A stretch of DNA of 64,000 nucleotides. Origin: an uncultured Faecalibacterium sp. GTDB lineage: Bacteria; Bacillota; Clostridia; Oscillospirales; Ruminococcaceae. Where the stretch lies: contig CALESJ010000027.1 in the NCBI GenBank assembly GCA_937907025.1, forward strand, positions 62,001-126,000, given 5' to 3'. Numbering within the stretch: position 1 is the stretch's first letter; each line of letters starts with the position of its first letter. Shown in pieces: positions 24,047 through 32,377 of this stretch. A model generated the notes under the pieces. That model had not been told where the DNA came from, did no database searches, and was given only the letters and a program-made list of their open reading frames with translations. A program made the translations under genes and the position numbers.

Positions 24047-24886
24047 ATGGCATGGATGATCGTATCCGACACTTCTTGTGACATCCGGGAACTGACACCG
24101 CTTTCTGCCGGCGTGCAGTTTGCACTGGTCCCATTCAAAATTCGTATCGGCGAGCGTGAATATGTGGATCTGCCCACATTGAACGTTCCGCAGATAATTC
24201 AGGCAATGACCGATTACAACGGTGCATCCTCTTCCGCCTGCCCCAGCCCCGAAGAGTGGGCCGAGCGTTTTCTGCAGGGTGACCAGGTCATTGCCATGAC
24301 CATCAGCAGCAACCTGTCCGGCAGCTACAACGCCGCTGTTGCAGCGCGGGAGATGGTGCTGGAGGAACACCCTGAAAAGAAGATTTTCATCTTGGACACG
24401 CTGAGCTGCGCCGGCGCTCTTGCCTCCGCTGCCGCATTGGCCAACCGACTGATTGGCGAGGGAGCCTCTTTTGAGGAAGTTTGCCAGGCGCTGACCGAGT
24501 TCAACGATGAAGGCCATATTTTGTTTGCTCTGGCAAGCTTTGATAATCTGGCCAAAAACGGACGGGTTTCCAAGGTGGTCGGCTTCATCGCAGGTCGTCT
24601 GAACATGCGGGTGCTGGGCAAAAGGACCGTCGACGGCAAAATCGACTTTTTCTTCAAGACCCGCGGTGAACCCCGCGTGCTGGCCCGCATTCTGGAGCAA
24701 ATGGACCATGACGGCTATGAGGGCACCCGCCCCGTGGTCATCAGCCACTGCGGCAACGAGAATGCCGCCACCCTGCTGACCCATGGCATCCACGCCAAGT
24801 GGCCGGAAGCGGAGATTCAGGTTGTCCCCTGCGGCGGCCTGTGCAGCTTCTACGCCCAGGAGCAGGGCATTATCATCACCTATTGA
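24047..24886 (+). CDS. DegV family fatty-acid-binding protein
   Basis: 279-aa DegV-type (FakB) protein that binds a fatty acid and presents it to the FakA kinase. The family hallmarks are present: the VSDTSCDI opening, the TISSNLSGSYNAA loop that contacts the carboxylate, FALASFDNLAKNGRVSK, and a C-terminal ISHCGNE. The ATG at 24047 follows GGGAGG by 8 bases. It has its own promoter and terminator; no fakA is adjacent. Which fatty acid it prefers cannot be read from sequence. Confidence 0.94.
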   Translation: MAWMIVSDTSCDIRELTPLSAGVQFALVPFKIRIGEREYVDLPTLNVPQIIQAMTDYNGASSSACPSPEEWAERFLQGDQVIAMTISSNLSGSYNAAVAAREMVLEEHPEKKIFILDTLSCAGALASAAALANRLIGEGASFEEVCQALTEFNDEGHILFALASFDNLAKNGRVSKVVGFIAGRLNMRVLGKRTVDGKIDFFFKTRGEPRVLARILEQMDHDGYEGTRPVVISHCGNENAATLLTHGIHAKWPEAEIQVVPCGGLCSFYAQEQGIIITY

Positions 24887-24897
24887 TCAAAATGTCA

Positions 24898-24932
24898 CAG
24901 CCCCGGAGAGATACTCTCCGGGGCTGTTTTTA
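24898..24932 (+). terminator. Intrinsic terminator after the degV-family gene
   Basis: CAGCCCCGGAGAG and CTCTCCGGGGCTG form a 13-bp stem followed by TTTTT. Confidence 0.94.
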
Positions 24933-24969
24933 TACTGTCAAGGAAACTTTATAGCCAATCTGGTTTTCA

Positions 24970-25377
24970 TTAGGTAAATGCCTGTTTACACCGATCCAGC
25001 CACAATCTTTTGTACTGTTCTTCTTCCACCACACGCTCCCGCAAGTCCCACACCGTGCAAATACCAGCAGCCCGACACCAAGAAATAGCCATCAGGTAGG
25101 CTGCTCGACCATCCGGTTTCGTCACCGCCTCATCCGCATCATAGCAGATTGGGCACAGTTGAGTCTGCATCAGCAAGGCCAGTGCCCGTGTGTGCCCGTC
25201 GGTCAGCGTGAAAACGCCGTCGCCGAAATCATGTACTGGAAGCGGAGGGCACTCCTGCAGCGTGGCAGGAGAAAGCCATGCCTGCACCGACTGCAGTTTG
25301 GTCTGGCTAATGTACAGTTGGCTGACATACAGCTGTACCGGAGAAACCCAGCGCACACCCTGAAATACTTTCTCCAT
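24970..25377 (-). CDS. Small ParB/sulfiredoxin-like domain protein, function unknown
   Basis: 135 aa. The only recognisable motif is FTLTDGHTRALALLM, which resembles the GHxR box of ParB/Srx nucleotide-binding domains. No HTH follows, and no parA is nearby, so a chromosome-partition role is unlikely. Cysteines occur at CPPLP, CPICYDAD and CRAAGIC. The start ATG 25377 has AAGGGGG 6 bases upstream and is chosen over a GTG or ATG 27 bases earlier. It stands alone between the degV terminator and tRNA-Tyr. Confidence 0.7.
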   Translation of the reverse strand: MEKVFQGVRWVSPVQLYVSQLYISQTKLQSVQAWLSPATLQECPPLPVHDFGDGVFTLTDGHTRALALLMQTQLCPICYDADEAVTKPDGRAAYLMAISWCRAAGICTVWDLRERVVEEEQYKRLWLDRCKQAFT

Positions 25378-25420
25378 AAGCAGCCCCCTTCTGTCCCATT
25401 TCATTTACAAAAATACAAAA

Positions 25421-25452
25421 TAAAACCCGAACGATGAATCGTTCGGGTTTTT
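25421..25452 (-). terminator. Intrinsic terminator of tRNA-Tyr
   Basis: AACCCGAACGAT and ATCGTTCGGGTT form a stem directly after the tRNA CCA on the minus strand, followed by TTTTATTTTG. Confidence 0.9.
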
Positions 25453-25536
25453 GGTGGGAGCTGATGGATTCGAACCATCGAAGCATTACGCAGCAGATTT
25501 ACAGTCTGTCCCCATTGGCCACTCGGGAAAGCTCCC
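25452..25536 (-). tRNA. tRNA-Tyr(GTA)
   Basis: 85 nt including an encoded CCA. The acceptor stem is GGGAGCT/AGCTCCC and the anticodon loop CTGTAAA gives GTA. There is a long variable arm as in bacterial type II tRNAs, and the T arm has GGTTCGAATCC. It has its own promoter and terminator. Confidence 0.97.
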
Positions 25537-25589
25537 ATCTCTATTCAGTTGCGCCGTTTTGTTTGCGCTCACCTGTCAGGTGCTTGTTT

Positions 25590-25618
25590 ATTATAGCAAA
25601 GGATTCCGGGAAATGCAA
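25590..25618 (-). promoter_or_regulatory. Promoter of tRNA-Tyr
   Basis: -35 TTGCAT (25613-25618), 17-bp spacer, -10 TATAAT (25590-25595), about 48 bp before the tRNA 5' end. Confidence 0.88.
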
Positions 25619-25757
25619 GTGTTTTTTCAAAAAAAGTTTGTCGATAAATCGTCACTTGCAAAAAAAGTTTGAAAAAAGCGCATTTTCCCCCAAAAAAAGC
25701 GCCTATTTTTCCAGAGAAAAACTGTCCTTTGCTCCCCTGTTCCGTGTTTTTTCCAAA

Positions 25758-25786
25758 GCAAAAGGCCCGCCTTGGACAGGCGGGCC
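25758..25786 (-). terminator. Intrinsic terminator after the FkbH gene
   Basis: GGCCCGCC pairs with GGCGGGCC (25764-25786), followed on the minus strand by TTTTGCTTTGG. It ends the PHP-TSCPD-FkbH operon. Confidence 0.85.
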
Positions 25787-25799
25787 AAACGGAATGAAA

Positions 25800-27578
25800 T
25801 CAGCGCTCGATTTTCATGTGCGGATGGCGGGGCGTATACTGTGCTACCGTCAGCTCCCAAGCGGTATTGCCTTCTTCATCGGCCTCCACCTGAGTAAATC
25901 CCATGCCAGCATAGAATTCTTTTACCATGCCGTTCTTGGCGGTGGGATAATAATACCCCCGGATGGTCTTGAGGCCGCGGGCAGCAGCGTCCGCCACCAC
26001 CGCGTCCATCATGGCATCTTCCATACCGCGCTTGAGAACACGGCAACTCATCAGCCACAGGCGAAGGTGCAGGGTGTCCCCTTCCGCCTGACCGGCCACC
26101 ACAGTGACCACACCGTTATCGCCGAACTTATCCTCCAGTTTGCCGTACAGGCACAGCCAGGAAGGATCGTCCGCCATACTGCGGATATCGTCCTCCGAGC
26201 AGCGCAGCGTGGTCAGATTGAACTGGTTGGACTTATTGGTCAGCTGGGCAATCCGCTGGATATACAACGGTTCAAAACCCCGGATGGTAGCGGTCATTTC
26301 CAGGCTGTCCAGATAGGCGCCATAATCGGCAAAGGCTGCCTGGGCGCGGCGGCGCTCGGCGTTGGCGTGGTAGAGCTTGGTCTTTTTCAAATCCTCGCCC
26401 GAAAGGGTGGTGACCTCGAAGTAACCACCGTGGTCCAGCGTCTTGATATAGTTTTCAGCGCCATCCAACACCGGCGTGGCCACACCGGGCACCTGGGCCG
26501 CTACAATGGCCCGTTCTGCCGGGTTATCATCGGCAAAGACAAAGCTGTCTGCCCCCAGATTGAGGTCTGCGGCAATGGCCTTGAGGTTCTGGTCCTTGGG
26601 GTCCCAGTTGGCCTTGATGTCCACAAAGTCGTCGGGACGAAGCACACCATCCGGGTGGTTCAGTCCGGCCAGGGCGTTTTCCTCATCGTTCTTGGAGTCC
26701 ACCGCCAGAATCACACCGATGGATTTCAGCGCCTTGCAGTAGCTCTGGAATTCGGCATAGACCTGACCTTCGGGCACTTCCGGACCGACGGCAATACCAT
26801 CCACACCGTCATCCCCCACAACGCCTCCCCACAGGGTGTTGTCCAGGTCCAGGACCAGGGCCTTCTTGTTGCGGCCATACAACGACTTGATGATGTTGGC
26901 CAGGCTGTTGGCCAGGGACGGGATGGCATCCAGGCACATGGCATACTTGTACATATGCCAGAAGAACGCATCGCCCCAGGCGGTCAGGCCATAGTCGGAA
27001 GCCAGATAATCCAGGTCGTTGATATAGAAGTCCTCGTGGGCCGAGGCATAAGCATAAAATTTCTGGTTCAGGCGGAAGATAAAGTTGGTGCGGCCCCGCA
27101 CATCCCACACGTCCCGGTTACCCATCAGGCGATAATTGGGACGGTCGAAGTTGTTCTGAATGACCGGGCAGCTGAACTTCTGGGCCAGCGCCTGCCACAT
27201 GGTTTCAAACCGGGAATATTCGGCTTCGAGCATCTCGTCCACCTGTGCCGGAGTATCCGACGTGGTGGGAAAATGTTCAATGTTGCGCCAGTTGGTGTGA
27301 ATATAAATCACATCCGGATGGAAGGCATCCAGTTCAGGGGTACCGAACATGGCATCCTGCCAGTACTGGCCATACTCGGATTGGTAGAACTCGGCTTCAA
27401 TACCGTAGTTCAGCAGAAACAATCCCAGCTGATCGGCCACCTCATTGGTGGTGGAACCGCCGAGAATGGCAATTTTCTTGTGCAGCGGGTTGGGATTCTG
27501 GGCCAGCAGTTCCCGACGGATGCGGCGCTTTTTGCGCAGCAGCTGTTCGGTATCAAGCGGATAGTGGAAGCAGTCCAT
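25800..27578 (-). CDS. HAD-IIIC/FkbH family protein with SGNH-like N-terminus and GNAT-like C-terminus
   Basis: 592 aa. The N-terminal half (to about 220) has an FkbH-type flavodoxin/SGNH-like fold (IAILGGSTTNEVAD). The HAD-IIIC core follows, with the nucleophile motif LDLDNTLWGGVVGDDG (about 240), SKNDEENA, and FADDNPAERA. The C-terminal third resembles an acyltransferase fold (about 440-592). Characterised FkbH proteins load glyceryl units from 1,3-bisphosphoglycerate onto an acyl carrier protein. No ACP, polyketide or glycan gene is adjacent, so the acceptor is unknown. It is the last gene of an operon with a TSCPD protein and a PHP phosphoesterase. Confidence 0.88.
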   Translation of the reverse strand: MDCFHYPLDTEQLLRKKRRIRRELLAQNPNPLHKKIAILGGSTTNEVADQLGLFLLNYGIEAEFYQSEYGQYWQDAMFGTPELDAFHPDVIYIHTNWRNIEHFPTTSDTPAQVDEMLEAEYSRFETMWQALAQKFSCPVIQNNFDRPNYRLMGNRDVWDVRGRTNFIFRLNQKFYAYASAHEDFYINDLDYLASDYGLTAWGDAFFWHMYKYAMCLDAIPSLANSLANIIKSLYGRNKKALVLDLDNTLWGGVVGDDGVDGIAVGPEVPEGQVYAEFQSYCKALKSIGVILAVDSKNDEENALAGLNHPDGVLRPDDFVDIKANWDPKDQNLKAIAADLNLGADSFVFADDNPAERAIVAAQVPGVATPVLDGAENYIKTLDHGGYFEVTTLSGEDLKKTKLYHANAERRRAQAAFADYGAYLDSLEMTATIRGFEPLYIQRIAQLTNKSNQFNLTTLRCSEDDIRSMADDPSWLCLYGKLEDKFGDNGVVTVVAGQAEGDTLHLRLWLMSCRVLKRGMEDAMMDAVVADAAARGLKTIRGYYYPTAKNGMVKEFYAGMGFTQVEADEEGNTAWELTVAQYTPRHPHMKIER

Positions 27579-27618
27579 GACAGGCTCCTTTGCTTGGTTG
27601 TTTCAGAGTTGCAGACGA

Positions 27619-27876
27619 TCAGCCCAGTTTGACCAGGGCTTCTTCCAGAGCGTGGGAGATCTGGTCCGGGCAGCTGGTGGGACGGGGGCCACAGGTGGTG
27701 CCGCGCATACGCTGGATGGCGTCTTCCGCTTTCATGCCTTCCAGCAGCTTGCAGATGCCTTTCAGGTTGCCGTTGCAGCCCCCCAGGACTTCCACCTTGC
27801 GGATGGTATGGTCGTCGGCCAGGTCAACACGGGTCAGCACCGAGCAGGTGCCCTTGTTTTTGCGTTCGTACAGCAT
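27619..27876 (-). CDS. TSCPD domain protein (TIGR03905 type)
   Basis: 85-aa protein of the small TSCPD family, whose name-giving motif appears as PTSCPDQI near the C-terminus. LGGCNGNLKGICKLLEGM and IQRMRGTTCGPR are the other family blocks. The conserved Cys residues suggest metal binding. TSCPD is also the C-terminal domain of class II ribonucleotide reductases, but here it stands alone. It lies 28 bp after the PHP gene and 41 bp before fkbH-like. Function of the free-standing family is unknown. Confidence 0.9.
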   Translation of the reverse strand: MLYERKNKGTCSVLTRVDLADDHTIRKVEVLGGCNGNLKGICKLLEGMKAEDAIQRMRGTTCGPRPTSCPDQISHALEEALVKLG

Positions 27877-27903
27877 ATTTGTTTCTCCTTTATTTTGTGC
27901 CGC

Positions 27904-28752
27904 TCAGCGCTTGCGGGCGCGGGCAACGGCTTCGATGCGGGCGATCTGGTCGTCCTCGGTATAAAAGGCGCCCACAGGGCGCGGGTTGTTGGAATTCATG
28001 CCATGGAAGTCGGTGCCGCCGGTCACGATCAAATCGTTTTCCTTGGCCAGCCGGGTCAGCTCTTCCTTGTCTTCCGGTGTATTGCGGGGATGGTTGATTT
28101 CCACGCCATCCAGGCGACCGGCTGCGATGAGTTCCCGCGCCAGAGGCATGCTCTTGTACACGCTGGGATGAGCCAGCACCGCCACACCGCGGCAGGTTTT
28201 GATGAGGTCCAGCACCGTATCCACTGTTTCGTATTTGGGATTGTGCAGGATCTTGCCCCGCACCGGGCGCAGGCCAAACAAAGAGCGATATACAGAATTG
28301 TACATACCATCCGAAAGGCCGTACTGCCACAGCACCCGCATGACGTGGGCCTTGTACAGCGTACCGCTGTCCTTGGCAAATTCCAGGGCCTCGGATGTCT
28401 TGAATTGCGGGCAGATTTCCTCCAGTTCCCGGCAGCTCTGCATGACGGCATTGTACCGGCGTTCTGCCATGAGCTTGGAGAATTCCTCCAGAGCAGCGCA
28501 GTCATCCGGCCAGAAGCACAGGATATGGACCCGGTGGCCGCGCTCATAATCGTAGGCGGTGAGCTCGGTGGCCGGGATCAGATGAACTTTCTCCACCACC
28601 GGATTGGCATAGGCATAGCGCACGCTGCGGATGGAGTCATGGTCTGACACGGCCAGATGGGTCATACCGGCGCATTTGGCCAGAAACGGCAGCTTGGCCA
28701 CGGGGGTGGAGCCATCGGAAAAAGTTGTATGTGTATGAAGATCTCCGGGCAT
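27904..28752 (-). CDS. PHP-domain phosphoesterase (RNase AM/TrpH-like)
   Basis: 282-aa metal-dependent phosphoesterase. The first metal-binding motif is DLHTHTTFSDG at the N-terminus, followed by AVSDHDSI, a Glu in PATELTAYD, VLAHPSV and a final TGGTDFHG. This is the full PHP set with an inserted helical subdomain (about 75-165). The best-studied relative degrades short RNA/3',5'-nucleotides from the 5' end; substrate here is inferred only at class level. First gene of the PHP-TSCPD-FkbH operon. An AAAGGAG site precedes the ATG, and a TATAAT (minus strand, near 28790) lies upstream without a good -35. Confidence 0.9.
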   Translation of the reverse strand: MPGDLHTHTTFSDGSTPVAKLPFLAKCAGMTHLAVSDHDSIRSVRYAYANPVVEKVHLIPATELTAYDYERGHRVHILCFWPDDCAALEEFSKLMAERRYNAVMQSCRELEEICPQFKTSEALEFAKDSGTLYKAHVMRVLWQYGLSDGMYNSVYRSLFGLRPVRGKILHNPKYETVDTVLDLIKTCRGVAVLAHPSVYKSMPLARELIAAGRLDGVEINHPRNTPEDKEELTRLAKENDLIVTGGTDFHGMNSNNPRPVGAFYTEDDQIARIEAVARARKR

Positions 28753-28831
28753 GGGGAGCGCTCCTTTCCGCTGTTTGGCAGCTCTTTTTATTATATACAG
28801 TTTTGTCGGATTTGAAAAGAGGGGCCAAAAG

Positions 28832-28863
28832 CAAAAGGGACCGCCCCGTAAAGGGCGATCCCA
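28832..28863 (-). terminator. Intrinsic terminator after the sugar-phosphate mutase
   Basis: GGGATCGCCC and GGGGCGGTCCC form an imperfect stem, followed on the minus strand by TTTTGCTTTTGG. Confidence 0.8.
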
Positions 28864-28880
28864 AAAGAGAAAAAACAGAA

Positions 28881-30563
28881 TCAGGCCAGAATCGGCTTGA
28901 TGGCCTCGGCCAGTTTGTCTTTCTGGGCCTGGGCTTCGGCCAGGTCCTTGCCGAGGGTGGTAAAGTAGGTCTTGATCTTCGGCTCGGTGCCGGAAGGACG
29001 GACCACCACGGTGGCGCCGCTCTCCAGCTTGTAGATCAGGACATTGGCGGCGGGCAGACCGGTTTCTTCGGGCTTCTCGTAGTCGGTAACCTTGACGACC
29101 TTATCACCGGCGAAATCCTTCGGCGGATTCTTGCGCAGGCCCTCCATGATACCGGCCATCTTGTCCATGCCGGACAGGCCCGGGAACTCAAAGCTGTCCA
29201 CCTTGTTCAGGTAGCGGCCATACTGGGCATAGATGTGCTCCAGTTCCTCCTTGATGGAAGAGCCCTTGGAGCGGTAGTAAGCAGCCATTTCGCAGATCAG
29301 CATGGAGCCGATGATGGCGTCCTTATCGCGGACATACGGACCGGCGAGGTAGCCGTAGCTTTCCTCGAAGCCAAAGATGAAGCGGTCCACCTGACCGGCG
29401 GCTTCCAGTTTGGCGATCTGGTCGCCAATCCACTTGAAGCCAGTCAGGACATTGCGGCATTCCACACCGTAATGGGCAGCCACGGCATCCGCCAGCGGAG
29501 TGGACACGATGGACTTGCACATGACAGGGTCCTTGGGCATGGTGCCCTGTTCAATGCGGCCGGCGCAGATATAGTCCAGCAGCAGAACACCCACTTCGTT
29601 GCCGGACAGCAGTTCATAACTGCCGTCCTTGCACTTGACGGCAATGCCCACACGGTCGGCGTCGGGGTCGGTGGCCAGCATCAGATCAGCGCCGGACTTT
29701 TCGGCCAGTTCCAGGCCCAGGCGAAGAGCTTCAAAAATTTCAGGGTTGGGATACGGGCAGGTCGGGAAGTTGCCGTCCGGGTCCTTCTGTTCGGGCACCA
29801 CAGTGATATCTTTGATGCCGATCTCATCCAGCACGGTAGTAACGGGGACCAGACCGGAGCCGTTCAGCGGGCTGTACACCAGCTTCAGGCCGGCAGTCTT
29901 GCAGATACCGGGGCGGATGGAGCGCGCTTCGATGGCATCGTACAGGGCGCGGATGCAGTCATCGCCCACATACTCGATCAGGCCTTTCTGGAGGCCTTCC
30001 TCAAAGGGCATCTTCTGGGCACCGGTGAGCACATCGGTCTTCTGGATTTCGGCATAGACCACGTCAGCAGCCTCATCGGTCATCTGGCAGCCATCCGGGC
30101 CGTATGCCTTGTAGCCGTTGTACTTGGCCGGGTTATGGGACGCGGTGACCATAATGCCCGCGTTGCACTTATAATAACGGGTGGCAAAGCTCAGCGCCGG
30201 AACAGGCATCAGGGCTTTATAAATACGCACATGGATGCCGTTGGCCGCCAGGACTTCGGCTGCCGCCTTGGCGAACACATCGGACTTGATGCGGCTGTCA
30301 TAGCTGATGGCCACGGTCTGGGTGCCGCCCTGGGTCTTGACCCAGTTGGCCAAACCCTGGGTGGCCTGACGGACCACATAGACGTTCATCCGGTTGGTAC
30401 CGGCGCCAATCACACCGCGCAGGCCCGCCGTGCCGAACTTGAGGGATACGGCAAAACGGTCCTGGATGGCAGCGTCGTCCTCTTTGACGCTTTCCAACTC
30501 GGGTTTCAGGTCGGCGTCATCGAGGTCGAAGGCCAGCCAGCGGTCAAACATTTCTTTATACAT
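28881..30563 (-). CDS. Phosphoglucomutase/phosphomannomutase family (alpha-D-phosphohexomutase)
   Basis: 560 aa. The phosphoserine loop is TASHNPAKYNG (about 140), the metal loop DPDADRVG (about 305), the sugar loop GFEESYGY (about 405) and the phosphate-binding loop RPSGTEPK (about 530). Length and the extended N-terminus fit the PgcA-type clostridial/bacillary enzyme that interconverts glucose-6-phosphate and glucose-1-phosphate. That makes it the likely supplier of substrate to GlgC. The ATG at 30563 has AGGTG 6 bases upstream; a GTG nine bases earlier is less likely. Confidence 0.94.
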   Translation of the reverse strand: MYKEMFDRWLAFDLDDADLKPELESVKEDDAAIQDRFAVSLKFGTAGLRGVIGAGTNRMNVYVVRQATQGLANWVKTQGGTQTVAISYDSRIKSDVFAKAAAEVLAANGIHVRIYKALMPVPALSFATRYYKCNAGIMVTASHNPAKYNGYKAYGPDGCQMTDEAADVVYAEIQKTDVLTGAQKMPFEEGLQKGLIEYVGDDCIRALYDAIEARSIRPGICKTAGLKLVYSPLNGSGLVPVTTVLDEIGIKDITVVPEQKDPDGNFPTCPYPNPEIFEALRLGLELAEKSGADLMLATDPDADRVGIAVKCKDGSYELLSGNEVGVLLLDYICAGRIEQGTMPKDPVMCKSIVSTPLADAVAAHYGVECRNVLTGFKWIGDQIAKLEAAGQVDRFIFGFEESYGYLAGPYVRDKDAIIGSMLICEMAAYYRSKGSSIKEELEHIYAQYGRYLNKVDSFEFPGLSGMDKMAGIMEGLRKNPPKDFAGDKVVKVTDYEKPEETGLPAANVLIYKLESGATVVVRPSGTEPKIKTYFTTLGKDLAEAQAQKDKLAEAIKPILA

Positions 30564-30624
30564 TTTGAACACCTGCGCTTTTCTTCTAATGAGATATTTT
30601 GGCTAGTTTGGCTTAACTATCATA

Positions 30625-30653
30625 AATATACCAATCCGAACCGGTCTTGTCAA
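30625..30653 (-). promoter_or_regulatory. Promoter of the sugar-phosphate mutase gene
   Basis: -35 TTGACA (30648-30653), 17-bp spacer, -10 TATATT (30625-30630) on the minus strand. Confidence 0.88.
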
Positions 30654-30714
30654 TCGAATCTTGGCACAATCAACTCTTTTTCGCCCTTCCCTGCCGTGTT
30701 TTTATGCTTTTTGC

Positions 30715-30743
30715 TTGCCCCCTGCCGGGCAAAGGGCTATACT
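30715..30743 (+). promoter_or_regulatory. Promoter of comM
   Basis: -35 TTGCCC (30715-30720), 17-bp spacer, -10 TATACT (30738-30743), divergent from the mutase promoter. Confidence 0.75.
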
Positions 30744-30775
30744 GATAAAGGAAACCAATCTAACGGAGGGACAAC

Positions 30776-32290
30776 ATGTTTGCGCAGATCAACAGTCTGG
30801 GAGTCACAGGGCTCAGCGGCTATCCCGTAACGGTGGAAACGGATATCTCCGGCGGCCTGCCTGCTTTCGCCCTGGTAGGTCTGCCGGATTCCGCCGTAAA
30901 AGAATGCAGCGAACGGGTGCGCAGCGCCGTAAAGAACCTGCACTACACCTGGCCCGCCAGCCACATCACCGTCAACCTGGCCCCTGCCGATGTGCGCAAG
31001 ACGGGGTCCTTGTATGACCTGCCGGTGTTCCTGGGGATTCTGTCCGCCCAGGGGCAATTGCCCACTCCGGCCCCCCACCAGGCATTTTTGGGAGAGCTGG
31101 GCTTGGACGGCACGCTGCGGCCCATTCCCGGCGTGCTCCCCATGTCCCTGGCCGCACAGAAGGCAGGCATCACCGAACTGTTTCTGCCTGCCGAGAACGC
31201 AGCCGAAGCTGCTGTTGCCCCCGGGCTGACCGTCTATCCGGCCCGCACTGCCCGGGACGTGGCAGAACACCTGTGCGGCACAGCCAGGCTCTCCCCTGCC
31301 TGCCCGGACGGCTATGACGCCGACGGCGGCTGGATGGGACCCGATTTTGCCGATGTACGCGGCCAGGCGGAAGCCCGCCGGGCCCTGGAAGTAGCGGCCG
31401 CGGGAGGCCACAATGTGCTGATGGTCGGCCCGCCGGGCACCGGCAAGAGCATGCTGGCCAAGCGGCTGCCGGGCATTCTGCCGCCCATGTCCTATGAGGA
31501 AGCACTGGAAACCACCGCCATCTACTCGGTGGCCGGGCTGGTGCGTTCCGGACAGGGGCTCCTGAAAGCCCGGCCGTTCCGCAGCCCGCACCACAGCGTC
31601 AGCGCCACGGCCATTGCTGGCGGCGGCAGCAGTGCCCGTCCCGGCGAGGTCAGTCTGGCTCACAACGGTGTTTTGTTTCTGGACGAACTGCCGGAATTTT
31701 CCCGGGACACGCTGGAAGTGCTGCGGCAGCCTCTGGAGGACGGTAAAATCACCGTGAGCCGGGTCCATGCCAGTGCCACCTATCCCTGCCGCTTCATGCT
31801 GGTAGCGGCCATGAATCCCTGCAAATGTGGCTACCACGGCTGCCCCGGTCACGAGTGTACCTGCACCCCCAGCGCCATTGAACGGTACCGTCAACGCATT
31901 TCCGGTCCCCTGCTGGACCGTATCGACCTGCATGTGGAAGTACGCCCGGTGGAGTACGATTCCCTGGCAGCTGAGGCAGGCGGAGAATCCAGCGCTGCCA
32001 TTCTGGCACGGGTGACGGCTGCCCGCACCCTGCAACAGCAGCGATACGCCGGGTTGAACGTAAGCTGCAACGCGCAGCTGCCCAGCGGGCTGCTGCGGCA
32101 GTTCTGCCGTATGGCCCCCGCCGCCGAAACCATGCTGCGCACCGCCTTTGAGCGGATGGGATACAGCGCCCGCGCCTATGACCGCATCCTGCGGGTGGCC
32201 CGCACGGTAGCCGACCTGAACGGCAGTGAAATCATCGGCCCCGCAGAATTGATGGAAGCCCTGCAATACCGCAGCATGGACCGCAAATAA
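30776..32290 (+). CDS. comM: YifB/ComM family Mg-chelatase-like AAA+ ATPase
   Basis: 504-aa hexameric helicase-like AAA+ protein; ComM drives branch migration during integration of transforming DNA. The N-terminal fold has DISGGLPAFALVGLPDSAVKE (split by the usual Lon-protease-like motif). Walker A is GPPGTGKSMLAKRLPG, Walker B GVLFLDELPEF, and the C4-like insert is MNPCKCGYHG. Length is normal. GGAGGG lies 5-6 bases before the ATG. Natural competence is not shown by this gene alone. Confidence 0.95.
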   Translation: MFAQINSLGVTGLSGYPVTVETDISGGLPAFALVGLPDSAVKECSERVRSAVKNLHYTWPASHITVNLAPADVRKTGSLYDLPVFLGILSAQGQLPTPAPHQAFLGELGLDGTLRPIPGVLPMSLAAQKAGITELFLPAENAAEAAVAPGLTVYPARTARDVAEHLCGTARLSPACPDGYDADGGWMGPDFADVRGQAEARRALEVAAAGGHNVLMVGPPGTGKSMLAKRLPGILPPMSYEEALETTAIYSVAGLVRSGQGLLKARPFRSPHHSVSATAIAGGGSSARPGEVSLAHNGVLFLDELPEFSRDTLEVLRQPLEDGKITVSRVHASATYPCRFMLVAAMNPCKCGYHGCPGHECTCTPSAIERYRQRISGPLLDRIDLHVEVRPVEYDSLAAEAGGESSAAILARVTAARTLQQQRYAGLNVSCNAQLPSGLLRQFCRMAPAAETMLRTAFERMGYSARAYDRILRVARTVADLNGSEIIGPAELMEALQYRSMDRK

Positions 32291-32291
32291 G

Positions 32292-32356
32292 CAAAAAACA
32301 AATCACCCGCCCCTGCCGTGCGAAAAATCGCGGACAGGAACGGGTGATTTTTCTTT
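32292..32356. terminator. Bidirectional terminator between comM and the GT4 gene
   Basis: AAATCACCCG and CGGGTGATTT form the outer stem of a longer imperfect hairpin, with T runs on both strands. The flanking genes converge. Confidence 0.85.
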
Positions 32357-32377
32357 TACAGTTACAGCCGGGACCCA

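Noticed and set aside
24970..25377. Chromosome-partition ParB
   Set aside because: Only a DGHTRALA-like motif is present, no HTH, no parA, no parS-like site.
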